The position numbers were made by a program, and so were the translations under genes. Below are positions 16,102 to 25,090 of a stretch of DNA of 64,000 bases, piece after piece. The number at the start of each line of letters is the position of its first letter. The first letter of the stretch is position 1. Below the pieces are notes generated by a model. The model was given only the letters and a program-made list of their open reading frames with translations, did no database searches and was not told the DNA's origin. The stretch comes from Nonomuraea helvata (GTDB lineage: Bacteria; Actinomycetota; Actinomycetes; Streptosporangiales; Streptosporangiaceae), in NCBI RefSeq assembly GCF_039535785.1, contig NZ_BAAAXV010000008.1:620001-684000 (forward strand), given 5' to 3'.

Positions 16102-17861
16102 TCCGCACGCATCAGGCCGGGTCGCTCCGCGAGGAGCACGCCGGGCAGCAGGTGACGCTCGCAGGATGGGTGGCCCGCCGCCGTGACCACGGCGGCGTGG
16201 TCTTCATCGACCTGCGCGACGCCTCCGGCTCGGCGCAGGTGGTCTTCCGCGAGGAGGACCACGCCCACGACCTGCGGGCCGAATACTGCGTGAAGGTCGT
16301 CGGCCAGGTCAGGGTGCGCCCCGAGGGCAACGAGAACCCCGACCTGCCCACCGGCGCGATCGAGGTCGTGGCCGAGCGGGTGGAGGTGCTGAGCGAGTCC
16401 GCGCCGCTGCCGTTCCCCATCGAGGGCAACGTGGGCGTGTCGGAGGAGGCCCGGCTCAAGTACCGCTACCTCGACATCCGCCGCCAGCAGGTGGCCAACG
16501 CGATGCGCACCCGCTCCAAGGCCACCTACCTCGCCCACGAGGTGATGCAGGAGCTCGGCTTCGTCTACGTCGAGACGCCGACCCTGACCCGCTCCACGCC
16601 TGAGGGCGCGCGCGACTTCCTGGTCCCGGTACGCCTGCAGCCCGGCAGCTGGTACGCCCTGCCCCAGTCGCCCCAGCTGTTCAAGCAGCTGCTCCAGGTC
16701 GCCGGCCTCGAGCGCTACTACCAGCTCGCCAAGTGCTATCGCGACGAGGACCTGCGCGCCGACCGGCAGCCGGAGTTCACGCAGATCGACGTCGAGATGT
16801 CATTCGTGGACCAGGAGGACGTCATCGCGGTCGGCGAGAAGCTGATCAGCCGGCTGTGGAAGGAGGTCGCCGGCTACGACCTGCCGACCCCGCTGCCGCG
16901 CATGACGTACGCCGACGCCATGGCCCGCTACGGCTCCGACAAGCCCGACCTGCGTTTCGGCCAGGAGCTGGTCGAGATGACCGGCTACTTCGCCAACACC
17001 TCCTTCCGCGTCTTCCAGGCCGAGTACGTCGGCGCCGTGGTCATGCCCGGCGGCGGCTCCCAGACGCGCAAGGAGCTCGACGCCTGGCAGGAGTGGGCCC
17101 GCAGCCGCGGCGCCAGGGGCCTGGCCTACGTGCTCGTCCAGGAGGACGGCACGCTGGGCGGCCCGGTGGCCAAGAACCTCTCGGAGGAGGAGCTCTCCGG
17201 GCTCGCGGCCAAGGTCGGAGCCGAGCCGGGCGACGCGATCTTCTTCGCGGCCGGCCTCCAGCACGCCTCGCGCGAGCTGCTCGGCGCCGCCCGCCTGGAG
17301 ATCGGCCGCCGCTGCGGTCTGATCGACGAGTCCGCGTGGGCGTTCCTGTGGGTCGTCGACGCCCCCATGTTCGAGCCCGTGCACGACGAGGTGGGCCGCG
17401 AGACCGGCTGGACGGCCGTGCACCACCCGTTCACCGGGCCCAAGCCGGAGTGGGCCGACAACTTCCAGGACCACCCGGGCGAGGCGCTGGCGTACGCGTA
17501 CGACATGGTCTGCAACGGCATGGAGATCGGCGGCGGCTCGATCCGTATCCACCGGGCCGAGATGCAGCAGCGCGTCTTCGACGTGCTGGGCATCTCCAAG
17601 GAGGAGGCGGAGAGCAAGTTCGGCTTCCTGCTGGAGGCGTTCAAGTACGGGCCCCCGCCGCACGGCGGCATCGCCTACGGCTGGGACCGCATCTGCATGC
17701 TGCTGTCCGGCGGCGAGTCGATCCGTGACGTGATCGCGTTCCCGAAGACCGCCTCCGGCTTCGACCCGCTCACGGGCGCGCCCACGCCGATCACGGCCGA
17801 GCAGCGCAAGGAGGCGGGCGTCGACGCCAAGCCCAAGGCCGAAGCCGAAGCCGACGTCTAG
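16098..17861 (+). CDS. aspS: Aspartyl-tRNA synthetase
   Basis: Class IIb synthetase (587 residues; bacterial length). The N-terminal OB fold recognises the anticodon (VTLAGWVARRRDHGGVVFIDLRD). The catalytic core includes motif 1 (VETPTLTRSTPEGARDFLVP), motif 2 (YYQLAKCYRDEDLRADRQPEFTQ), the bacterial GAD insertion domain, and motif 3 (GIAYGWDRICMLLSG). GTG at 16098 overlaps the hisS stop. Whether it also charges tRNA-Asn cannot be told from this window. Followed by a 13-bp terminator hairpin. Confidence 0.96.
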   Translation: MIRTHQAGSLREEHAGQQVTLAGWVARRRDHGGVVFIDLRDASGSAQVVFREEDHAHDLRAEYCVKVVGQVRVRPEGNENPDLPTGAIEVVAERVEVLSESAPLPFPIEGNVGVSEEARLKYRYLDIRRQQVANAMRTRSKATYLAHEVMQELGFVYVETPTLTRSTPEGARDFLVPVRLQPGSWYALPQSPQLFKQLLQVAGLERYYQLAKCYRDEDLRADRQPEFTQIDVEMSFVDQEDVIAVGEKLISRLWKEVAGYDLPTPLPRMTYADAMARYGSDKPDLRFGQELVEMTGYFANTSFRVFQAEYVGAVVMPGGGSQTRKELDAWQEWARSRGARGLAYVLVQEDGTLGGPVAKNLSEEELSGLAAKVGAEPGDAIFFAAGLQHASRELLGAARLEIGRRCGLIDESAWAFLWVVDAPMFEPVHDEVGRETGWTAVHHPFTGPKPEWADNFQDHPGEALAYAYDMVCNGMEIGGGSIRIHRAEMQQRVFDVLGISKEEAESKFGFLLEAFKYGPPPHGGIAYGWDRICMLLSGGESIRDVIAFPKTASGFDPLTGAPTPITAEQRKEAGVDAKPKAEAEADV

Positions 17862-17880
17862 GCAGGTCTAGGCATGTGAG

Positions 17881-17912
17881 AACGGCGGGCACCGGCCACG
17901 GTGCCCGCCGTT
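17881..17912. terminator. Bidirectional terminator between aspS and the cyclophilin
   Basis: AACGGCGGGCACC (17881-17893) pairs exactly with GGTGCCCGCCGTT (17900-17912) around 6 bases. It lies between two convergent genes and can stop both. Confidence 0.88.
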
Positions 17913-17923
17913 GTCGTGTCGTC

Positions 17924-18826
17924 CTACTTGAACGTGATGCTCTTGATGATCACCGGCTTCTTGGGCACGGTGGTGCCGCCGTCGCCCATGAGGTCGGCTT
18001 GGTTGACGATCAGGTCCTCGCCGCTTTTGGCCAGCCCCAGCAGCGTGTCCATGCCCTCGCTGACCATGCCGATGACGTTGTAGCCCGCGCCGATCTTGGC
18101 GTTCTCGTCCGAGAGCGAGATGGCGAACTGGCTGTTGTTCTGGCCCGCCGCCTCGGACGGCTGGGTCATGAACACCACGCCCTTGGCGATGGGGATGTCG
18201 ATGTTCTCGTCGGCGTAGACGTATCCGGCGGTGCCCTGCCCGTCGGTCGGGTTCTTGCCGTCGGCCTTGGCCAGCGGGTCGCCGCACTGCAGCATGTGCG
18301 CGCCGGCGGCCACGTCGGGCGTGACCAGGCGGTGGCACTTCATGTTCGTGTAGAACTTCTTCTTCGCCAGGTAGGCCAGCGAGTTGATCGAGCACGGAGC
18401 GGCGTCGGTCATGAGGTCGACGACGACCGTGCCACGGTTGGTGGTGATCGTCATCTTCTTCAGCTTCATGTTCGGCTTCTTGCCGGGCAGACCGACGAAC
18501 TTGTTCGGCACCGAGGTGTCCCGCTTGTAGGTGCAGGTGACCGGGCCGGTCCTGGTCGGCGTGGCGGACGGCTCCGTCTGGGCCGGGCTCGCGCTCGGGG
18601 AGGCGCTGCTCTTCGCGGCCACCTCGCTCGGGGTGTCCCTGTTGACCAGCGTGGTCGCGGCGAAGATGCCGCCCGCGACCACCACGACGGCCACGCCGGC
18701 GCCGATGAAGGTGTTCCGCCTCGCCTTGGCGGTCTGGGCGGCGGCGCGCTGCGCCTGCCGTTCCTTGTGCTCCCGCGCCAGCTCTTTCTGGCGGTCTTCC
18801 TCGTTCTGGCGGTCGTCGCCGCTCAC
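17924..18826 (-). CDS. Membrane-anchored cyclophilin-type peptidyl-prolyl isomerase (copy 2)
   Basis: Paralogue of the cyclophilin at 13.1 kb (300 residues, same plan). Charged tail (RQKELAREHKERQAQR), one transmembrane helix (FIGAGVAVVVVAGGIFAATTL), Ser/Pro/Thr linker, then the cyclophilin domain (TNRGTVVVDLMTDAAPCSINSLAYLAKKKFY). Shared hallmarks of the pair are the KCHRL motif, LQCGDP and a Cys near the domain start. FAISLSDENAKIGAGYNVIG replaces the usual GSQFFI-type stretch. GTG at 18826 has GAGAGGAC upstream. Likely an extracytoplasmic folding factor; enzyme activity unproven. Confidence 0.85.
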   Translation of the reverse strand: MSGDDRQNEEDRQKELAREHKERQAQRAAAQTAKARRNTFIGAGVAVVVVAGGIFAATTLVNRDTPSEVAAKSSASPSASPAQTEPSATPTRTGPVTCTYKRDTSVPNKFVGLPGKKPNMKLKKMTITTNRGTVVVDLMTDAAPCSINSLAYLAKKKFYTNMKCHRLVTPDVAAGAHMLQCGDPLAKADGKNPTDGQGTAGYVYADENIDIPIAKGVVFMTQPSEAAGQNNSQFAISLSDENAKIGAGYNVIGMVSEGMDTLLGLAKSGEDLIVNQADLMGDGGTTVPKKPVIIKSITFK

Positions 18827-18994
18827 CGCTATGTCCTCTCATTTTGCCAGTGCATGACCAAACAGCTTCCGCGCATGCTACCGGCCTCCGATATGTGCCG
18901 GACGTAAGTGGCGTAAGCCGTGCATGCGACAGATGAGGTCGCGAACCATATGGTGCTCGGATTCGTAGTTGAAATGAGAACTAAGGAGCCCCTC

Positions 18995-19477
18995 GTGTTC
19001 GACCAGATCCTGGGCCTCCCGGCCCACTCCCTGATGATCCACTTCGCCGTGGTGCTGACCCCGCTGCTGGTCGCCACCGCCGTCGGCTACGCCCTGGTGC
19101 CGCGCTGGCGTACCTACGCGGCGTGGGCGGTGGTCCTGCTCTCCCTGGCGGCGCCCGTGACGGTGTTCGCGGCTAAGGAGAGCGGCGAGCGCCTCAAGGA
19201 GGCCCGCTTCGCCACGGCGGACGGCGAGCTCGGGGGCCGCATCTCGACGCATGAGAGCTTCGCGAACCCGCTGCTGCTGTCGGTGCTCGGGCTGGCCGCC
19301 TCGGCTCTCCTGCTCGTGTACGCGACCCGCCCCGCCCGCGACTCGGTCGGCCGCGACAGGTTCGGCCGGCCCACCACGCTGGCACTGTCGGCGGTGACGC
19401 TGGTGCTGGCCGGAGCCGCCGGCTACTACGTCTTCCGCGCCGGCGACTCGGGAGCGAGAGCCGTCTGGGGCATGTAA
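18995..19477 (+). CDS. DUF2231-like integral membrane protein
   Basis: Four-helix membrane protein of 160 residues. The start MFDQILGLPAHSLMIHFAVVLTPLL carries two conserved His (PAHSLMIHF), and the second half has a third in STHESFANPLLL, as in DUF2231 proteins. The helices are FAVVLTPLLVATAVGYAL, AAWAVVLLSLAAPVTVFAA, PLLLSVLGLAASALLLVYA and LALSAVTLVLAGAAGYYVF. The His pattern suggests haem or metal binding, which is inference. GTG at 18995 has TAAGGAG 8 bases upstream; ATG at 18974 is a weaker alternative. rarA starts 9 bases after the stop. Confidence 0.8.
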   Translation: MFDQILGLPAHSLMIHFAVVLTPLLVATAVGYALVPRWRTYAAWAVVLLSLAAPVTVFAAKESGERLKEARFATADGELGGRISTHESFANPLLLSVLGLAASALLLVYATRPARDSVGRDRFGRPTTLALSAVTLVLAGAAGYYVFRAGDSGARAVWGM

Positions 19478-19486
19478 TCTCACGTT

Positions 19487-20788
19487 GTGGATAGCCTGTT
19501 CGATTCGGCGGCCGAGGAGGCCACCCCGCAGCCCCTCGCGGTGCGGATGCGCCCGCGCACGCTCGACGAGGTGATCGGCCAGCGGCACCTGCTCGGCCCC
19601 GGCACCCCGCTGCGACGCCTGGTCGAGAGCGAGGCTCCCATGTCGCTGTTCCTGTGGGGCCCGCCGGGCACCGGCAAGACCACGCTCGCCTACGTCGTCT
19701 CCAACGTCACCAAGCGCCGTTTCGTCGAGGTCTCCGCCGTCTCCGCCGGCGTCAAGGACGTGCGGGCCGCCATCGACACCGCGCGGCGCGAGCTGGGCAT
19801 GACGGGCCGTCAGACCGTGCTGTTCGTGGACGAGGTGCACCGCTTCAACAAGGCCCAGCAGGACGCGCTGCTGCCCGCCGTCGAGAACCGCTGGGTCACC
19901 TTCATCGGCGCCACCACCGAAAACCCGTTCTTCTCGGTCATCTCGCCGCTGCTGTCGCGCTCGCTGCTGCTCACCCTGGAGTCGCTGTCCGATGACGACG
20001 TGCGCGCCGTGCTGGAGCGCGCCGTCTCCGACCCGCGCGGCCTCGGCGGTCGTGCCACGCTCGCCCCTCAGGCCCTCGATCATCTGGTACGCCTGGCGGG
20101 CGGCGACGCGCGCAGGTCGCTGACGTACCTGGAGGCCGCCGCGCTGCTGGCCGACGACATCACCGTGGAGGTGGTGGAGAAGGCCGTCGACAAGGCCGCC
20201 GTACGTTACGACCGGCAGGGCGACCAGCACTACGACGTGATCAGCGCGTTCATCAAGTCGATGCGCGGATCCGACGCCGACGCGGCGCTCCACTACCTGG
20301 CCCGCATGATCGAGGCGGGGGAGGACCCGCGCTTCATCGCCCGCCGCATCGTCATCTTCGCCTCCGAGGACGTGGGCATGGCCGACCCCACGTGCCTGCA
20401 GACCGCGGTGGCCGTCGCCCAGGCGGTGCAGCTCATCGGGCTGCCCGAGGGGCAGATCAACCTGGCGCAGGCGGTCATCCACTGCGCCATGGCGCCCAAG
20501 TCCAACGCCGTGGTCAAGGCCATCGGGGCGGCCGTCGGCGACGTCCGGCGCGGCCTGATCGGCCAGGTGCCCGGCCATCTTCGCGACGCCCACTACCCGG
20601 GCGCGGCCAAGCTCGGCCACGGCGACGGCTACAAGTACCCGCACGACTTCGAGCACGGGCTGGTGCGGCAGGAGTACGCGCCGGAGCAGGTGCGCGACCG
20701 GCGCTACTACGAGCCGACCCGCCACGGCGCGGAGGCTCCGGTGGCCGACCGCTGGGCCAAGATCCGCGACTTCCTCCGGGGAACCTGA
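19487..20788 (+). CDS. rarA: Replication-associated recombination protein RarA (MgsA)
   Basis: AAA+ ATPase acting at stalled replication forks (433 residues). After RMRPRTLDEVIGQRHLLGPG come Walker A GPPGTGKTT, Walker B VLFVDEVHRFNK, sensor 1 FIGATTENPFFS, and the arginine finger region SPLLSRSLLLTL. The C-terminal tetramerisation region contains SDADAALHYLARMIEAGEDPRFIARR and ASEDVGMADP, diagnostic of RarA. GTG at 19487 starts 9 bases after the membrane protein upstream. Confidence 0.95.
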   Translation: MDSLFDSAAEEATPQPLAVRMRPRTLDEVIGQRHLLGPGTPLRRLVESEAPMSLFLWGPPGTGKTTLAYVVSNVTKRRFVEVSAVSAGVKDVRAAIDTARRELGMTGRQTVLFVDEVHRFNKAQQDALLPAVENRWVTFIGATTENPFFSVISPLLSRSLLLTLESLSDDDVRAVLERAVSDPRGLGGRATLAPQALDHLVRLAGGDARRSLTYLEAAALLADDITVEVVEKAVDKAAVRYDRQGDQHYDVISAFIKSMRGSDADAALHYLARMIEAGEDPRFIARRIVIFASEDVGMADPTCLQTAVAVAQAVQLIGLPEGQINLAQAVIHCAMAPKSNAVVKAIGAAVGDVRRGLIGQVPGHLRDAHYPGAAKLGHGDGYKYPHDFEHGLVRQEYAPEQVRDRRYYEPTRHGAEAPVADRWAKIRDFLRGT

Positions 20789-21163
20789 TCCATTTGTGAT
20801 CTACACTGTAAAGGCCTCGGCGTTGCCCGGCTGTAGTGCGGCGATGCTCGAAGCGTGAGACGGGATCGCGATGCACGGGCGGCGGTCCGGGGTTCGGGAT
20901 GGCGTAAGTTTGGGTGTGCGGACGTGCCGGGCGCGGCCGGGCCCCGCTCGACCGGCGTCGCATGGTGCCAGGGCGACGCGCGGCCTCGGGCTCATGAGGT
21001 CCGGAGCGGCTCGCGAGGTCGGGCGGGCGCGGCTGGCAGGTGGTCGCGGGAGTGCCGGCGTCCGGCGCGGCGTGCCGATCAGGGTCGGCGACCTCACCAA
21101 GGTTGTCGCCGTGACGCGATAGGGTCTTGGCGTTCCGGCCCAGCGTACGAGGGAGATGAGCGG
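20789..21163. other. Intergenic region before the DUF948 gene
   Basis: 375 bases with no convincing gene. Near the left end is a promoter-like TACACT (20803-20808). Near the right end TAGGGT (21120-21125) could be the -10 of the following operon. Frames that cross the gap are Arg/Gly-rich and lack conserved features. No tRNA or ribosomal gene is visible. Confidence 0.55.
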
Positions 21164-21550
21164 ATGCTTACCGCTGGAGAGCTCGCCGGGCTGATCGCGG
21201 CCGTCGGCTGGATAGTCCTGGTCTGCGTTCTCGCCATGGTGCTCGTCAAGCTCGCCAGGCTGCTCACCGAGACCACCAAGGCGGTCTCCGACCTGAACGA
21301 ACGCCTGATGCCGCTGCTCGACGACATGAGCGTCACGGTCAACGAGACCAACAGGCAGCTGGTCGCCGTCGAGGCCATCGCCAAGGACGTCAAGCAGGTC
21401 AGCGGGCACGCCGCCAAGCTCAGCGCGGTCACCCAGACGATCTTCACGGGGCCGCTGGTCAAGGTGTCGTCGCTCGCGTACGGCGTGCGGCGCGCCATCG
21501 AGGCCCGCCGGACGCCCAGGCTCAGGGCCGCGCCGAGGCGGACGCGATGA
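21164..21550 (+). CDS. DUF948 domain protein
   Basis: Single-pass membrane protein of 128 residues. The N-terminal helix ELAGLIAAVGWIVLVCVLAMVLVKLARLL is followed by an amphipathic coiled-coil stretch (TTKAVSDLNERLMPLLDDMSVTVNETNRQL) typical of DUF948, then a basic tail. Found just upstream of alaS in many actinobacteria; function unknown. ATG at 21164 has GAGGGAGATGAG upstream. The end overlaps the next start (ATGA). Confidence 0.85.
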   Translation: MLTAGELAGLIAAVGWIVLVCVLAMVLVKLARLLTETTKAVSDLNERLMPLLDDMSVTVNETNRQLVAVEAIAKDVKQVSGHAAKLSAVTQTIFTGPLVKVSSLAYGVRRAIEARRTPRLRAAPRRTR

Positions 21551-21777
21551 TCAGGCGGCTGTTCTACCTGTCGCTGGGCGCGTTCATCACCTTCTGGGTG
21601 ATGCGCAGACTGCAGGCGCTCCACCCCAACCATGTCGCGCGCAGGACGGCCGACAGCGCCGCGGGGATGCTCCGGCAGGTGAGAGACTTTACTTTCGACG
21701 CGCTCGGCGAGGCCGCGGAGCGCGAAACCGAGTTGCGAGCACGCTTCGGGCTCGACAAGGCTGAAGAAAACAACTAA
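21547..21777 (+). CDS. Small conserved membrane protein (DUF6167-like)
   Basis: 76-residue protein with one N-terminal transmembrane segment (LFYLSLGAFITFWVMRRLQAL) and a charged cytosolic tail ending AEENN. Starts at an ATG overlapping the DUF948 stop, so the two are translationally coupled. Proteins of this size in the same place, between the DUF948 gene and alaS, are common in actinomycetes; the DUF6167 label is from memory of that context. Function unknown. alaS follows after 8 bases. Confidence 0.75.
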   Translation: MIRRLFYLSLGAFITFWVMRRLQALHPNHVARRTADSAAGMLRQVRDFTFDALGEAAERETELRARFGLDKAEENN

Positions 21778-21785
21778 CGCAAAGG

Positions 21786-24467
21786 ATGGCCAACATGGAG
21801 TCGGCAGAGATCGCCCGCCGCTTCCTGCGCTTCTTCGAGGAGCGTGGGCACAAGGTCCTGCCCTCGGCCAGCCTGATCGCTGAGGACCCCACGCTTCTCC
21901 TGGTCAATGCCGGTATGGCGCCGTTCAAGCCGTACTTCCTGGGGCAGCGCAAGCCTCCGGCGTCCAGGTTGACCACGGCACAGAAGTGTGTGCGCACCCC
22001 TGACATCGACGAGGTCGGCAAGACGACCCGGCACGCCACGTTCTTCCAGATGCTGGGCAACTTCTCGATCGGCGACTACTTCAAGGCCGAAGTGATCCCG
22101 TTCGCGTGGGAGCTGCTCACCCGCTCCGAGTCCGACGGCGGCTTCGGCTTCCCCGAGGACAAGCTGTGGGCGACGGTCTATCTCGACGACGACGAGGCGT
22201 TCGACATCTGGCGTAACAAGGTCGGCCTGCCCGAGCACCGCATCCAGCGCCGCGGCCTGGAGGACAACTACTGGCACATGGGCGTGCCCGGCCCCGGCGG
22301 TCCCTGCTCGGAGATCTACTACGACCGCGGCGCCGAGTACGGCAAGGAGGGCGGCCCCGTCGCCGACGAGGACCGCTACCTCGAGGTGTGGAACCTCGTC
22401 TTCATGCAGTACCAGCTCAGCGCGGTCCGCACCAAGGTCGACTTCGACGTGGCGGGCGAGCTGCCGGCGAAGAACATCGACACCGGCATGGGCCTGGAGC
22501 GCATGGCGGCGATCCTGCAGGGTGTCGACAACATCTACGAGATCGACACCACGTACAAGATCCTCGACAAGGCGGCCGAGCTCACCAAGACCCGTTACGG
22601 GCGCGACCAGCGGGCCGACGTGAGCCTGCGCGTGATCGCCGACCACGTCCGCACCGGCACCATGCTGGTGGCCGACGGCGTCCTGCCGAGCAACGAGGGC
22701 CGCGGCTACGTGCTGCGCCGCATCCTGCGCAGGAGCGTACGCAACCTGCGGCTGCTCGGCTCCGGCGACGACCGCTACATGCACGAGCTGACCGACGTCG
22801 CGATCAACGTCATGGGCGAGCAGTACCCCGAGCTCAAGACCGACGCCTCGCAGATCCACGGGATCATCGACGCGGAGGAGGCGTCCTTCCTCGGCACGCT
22901 CCGCACCGGCACCGCGATCTTCGACGTGGCGGTCGAGGAGACCAAGCGCAAGTCCGGCACCACGCTCTCGGGCGATCAGGCGTTCCAGCTCCACGACACC
23001 TACGGCTTCCCGATCGACCTGACGCTGGAGATGGCGGCCGAGCAGGGGCTCCAGGTCGACGAGGAGGGCTTCCGCAGGCTCATGAAGGAGCAGCGGCAGC
23101 GCGCCAAGGCCGACGCCGCTGCGAAGAAGACCGGCAACGCCGACATCTCCGTCTTCGGGCAGCTGCTGGAGAAGGCGGGCAAGGTCGAGTTCCTCGGCTA
23201 CGACCAGACCGAGGCCGACACGAGCGTGGTCGGCATCCTCGTCGACGGCGTGAACGTGCCGGTGGCGGGCGCGGGGACGACTGTGGAGGTCGTGCTGGCG
23301 CGCACCCCGTTCTACGCCGAGGGCGGCGGCCAGCTCGCCGACCAGGGCGTGATCCGCACGAGTGGCGGCGAGATCGAGATCGTCGACGTGCAGTCGCCGC
23401 TCGCGGGCCTCGTCGTCCACCGGGGCAAGGTCCGCAGCGGCGAGGTCAAGGTCGGCGACGACGCGCAGGCGGAGATCGACGTCGAGCGCCGCCGCGCGAT
23501 CTCGCGCAGCCACAGCGCGACCCACCTCGTCCACCGCGGCTTCAAGAACGCGCTGGGTGAGACGGCCGCGCAGGCGGGTTCGGAGAACTCTCCCGGTCGC
23601 TTCCGCTTCGACTTCACCGCGGCGGGCGCCGTGCCGCAGAGCGTGCTGCGTGACGTCGAGGACGAGGTCAACGCCGTGCTCATCAACGACCTCCAGGTCA
23701 ACGCCTTCTACACCTCGCAGGCGGAGGCCAGGGCGATGGGCGCGCTGGCGATGTTCGGCGAGAAGTACGGCGACGAGGTCCGCGTGGTCGAGATCGGCGA
23801 CTACTCGCGCGAGCTGTGCGGTGGCACCCACGTCCACAGCTCCGGCCAGCTCGGCCTGGTCAAGGTGCTGGGCGAGCAGTCGGTAGGCGCGGGCGTGCGC
23901 CGCGTCGAGGCGCTCGTCGGCATCGACGCCTTCCGCTTCCTGGCCCGTGAGAGCGTGCTGGTCGCGCAGCTCACCGAGCAGCTCAAGGCGCGCCGCGAGG
24001 AGCTGCCCGAGCGCATCGACGGCATCGTCACGCGGCTGCGCACGGCGGAGAAGGAGCTGGAGAAGATCCGCTCCGCGCAGGTGCTCCAGGTTGCGGGTGA
24101 TTTGGCGGCCAAGGCCCGTGACCTGCGGGAAGTCTCCGTTGTGACACACCGCGCGCCTGATGGCACAGGTGCCGATGATCTGCGTAAGCTCGCGCTTGAC
24201 GTGCGTGGCAGGTTCCCGGCCGACCGGCCGGCGGTCATCGTGATCGCTGGCGTCCCCTCCGACCGTCCAGTGGTGGTTGCCGCGGTCAACGAGGCGGGGC
24301 GCGAGCGGGGGCTCAAGGCCGGACGGCTGGTCGGCGTCGCCGCCAAGGCTCTTGGGGGTGGCGGTGGCGGCAAGGATGATGTCGCGCAGGGTGGCGGCAC
24401 ACGACCGGAGGGGATCGGCGAGGCGCTGCAGCAGGTCGAGCAGGCCATCGCCGATCAGCTCGGCTGA
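21786..24467 (+). CDS. alaS: Alanyl-tRNA synthetase
   Basis: Class II synthetase with full editing and C-terminal domains (893 residues). The N-terminus SAEIARRFLRFFEERGHKVLPSASL is diagnostic. Motif 2 region is TRHATFFQMLGNFSIGDYF and motif 3 is DTGMGLERMAAI. The editing site uses SHSATHLVH (HxxxH) and CGGTH (CxxxH). The C-Ala domain with Gly-rich GGGGGGKDDVAQGGG follows. ATG at 21786 has AAAGG upstream. No T-box leader is visible. Confidence 0.96.
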   Translation: MANMESAEIARRFLRFFEERGHKVLPSASLIAEDPTLLLVNAGMAPFKPYFLGQRKPPASRLTTAQKCVRTPDIDEVGKTTRHATFFQMLGNFSIGDYFKAEVIPFAWELLTRSESDGGFGFPEDKLWATVYLDDDEAFDIWRNKVGLPEHRIQRRGLEDNYWHMGVPGPGGPCSEIYYDRGAEYGKEGGPVADEDRYLEVWNLVFMQYQLSAVRTKVDFDVAGELPAKNIDTGMGLERMAAILQGVDNIYEIDTTYKILDKAAELTKTRYGRDQRADVSLRVIADHVRTGTMLVADGVLPSNEGRGYVLRRILRRSVRNLRLLGSGDDRYMHELTDVAINVMGEQYPELKTDASQIHGIIDAEEASFLGTLRTGTAIFDVAVEETKRKSGTTLSGDQAFQLHDTYGFPIDLTLEMAAEQGLQVDEEGFRRLMKEQRQRAKADAAAKKTGNADISVFGQLLEKAGKVEFLGYDQTEADTSVVGILVDGVNVPVAGAGTTVEVVLARTPFYAEGGGQLADQGVIRTSGGEIEIVDVQSPLAGLVVHRGKVRSGEVKVGDDAQAEIDVERRRAISRSHSATHLVHRGFKNALGETAAQAGSENSPGRFRFDFTAAGAVPQSVLRDVEDEVNAVLINDLQVNAFYTSQAEARAMGALAMFGEKYGDEVRVVEIGDYSRELCGGTHVHSSGQLGLVKVLGEQSVGAGVRRVEALVGIDAFRFLARESVLVAQLTEQLKARREELPERIDGIVTRLRTAEKELEKIRSAQVLQVAGDLAAKARDLREVSVVTHRAPDGTGADDLRKLALDVRGRFPADRPAVIVIAGVPSDRPVVVAAVNEAGRERGLKAGRLVGVAAKALGGGGGGKDDVAQGGGTRPEGIGEALQQVEQAIADQLG

Positions 24468-24468
24468 C

Positions 24469-24948
24469 ATGAGGTTCGGCACACGGATCGGCGTGGACGT
24501 CGGGTCCGTACGCATCGGCGTGGCCCGTAGCGACCCTTCCGGGCTGCTGGCCACGCCGGTCGAGACCGTCAAGCGGGGCAAGGGCGACCTCGCCCGCATC
24601 GCCGCGATCGTCTCCGAGTACGAGGCGATCGAGGTGATCGTGGGGCTGCCCACCTCGCTGTCCGGACGCGAGGGGCAGGCGGCCTCACTGGCCCGCCAGT
24701 TCGCCGCCGACCTCGCGGTCCGGCTCGCGCCCACGCCCGTGCGACTGTTCGACGAGCGGCTGACCACGGTCGCCGCGACGCAGGGGCTGCGGGCCAGCGG
24801 CGTGAAGGCCAAGAAGCAGCGCGGTGTCATCGACCAGGCGGCCGCGGTCGTGCTGCTGCAGGACGCGCTCGACTCCGAGCGTGCCACGGAAAGACCCCCA
24901 GGCAGGCCCGTCGCACCGCCCCCAGCGGCCGACGGCCCTGCCTCATGA
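24469..24948 (+). CDS. ruvX: RuvX/YqgF pre-16S rRNA nuclease
   Basis: RNase H-fold protein of 159 residues thought to process the 16S rRNA 5' end. The first strand GVDVGSVRIGVARSDP carries the catalytic Asp. EVIVGLPTSLSGREG and LFDERLTTVAAT (conserved Asp-Glu-Arg) and DQAAAVVLLQDAL (last Asp) follow. A Pro-rich tail ends the protein. ATG at 24469 is one base after the alaS stop. Confidence 0.93.
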   Translation: MRFGTRIGVDVGSVRIGVARSDPSGLLATPVETVKRGKGDLARIAAIVSEYEAIEVIVGLPTSLSGREGQAASLARQFAADLAVRLAPTPVRLFDERLTTVAATQGLRASGVKAKKQRGVIDQAAAVVLLQDALDSERATERPPGRPVAPPPAADGPAS

Positions 24949-25090
24949 GCGCGCGCGTCCCGGGGGTCGCACCAGCGCCGAAGACGTGCCCATGCGGGCC
25001 GTCGGAGGCTGCGGTGGGACCCCGGTCCGTGCGGCTCTCACCAGAGTTCCGGTCTGCGGCGTCCCGGCAGGGAGACTGCGGGGTGGTCGC

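Noticed and set aside
20871..21122. Small open frames in the gap before the DUF948 gene
   Set aside because: Arg/Gly-rich composition, no ribosome site and no conserved pattern.
21774..24887. 1037-codon open frame antisense to alaS and ruvX
   Set aside because: Typical high-GC shadow frame: Asp/Leu/Arg/Val/His-rich, no domain, and the sense strand has an unmistakable AlaRS.
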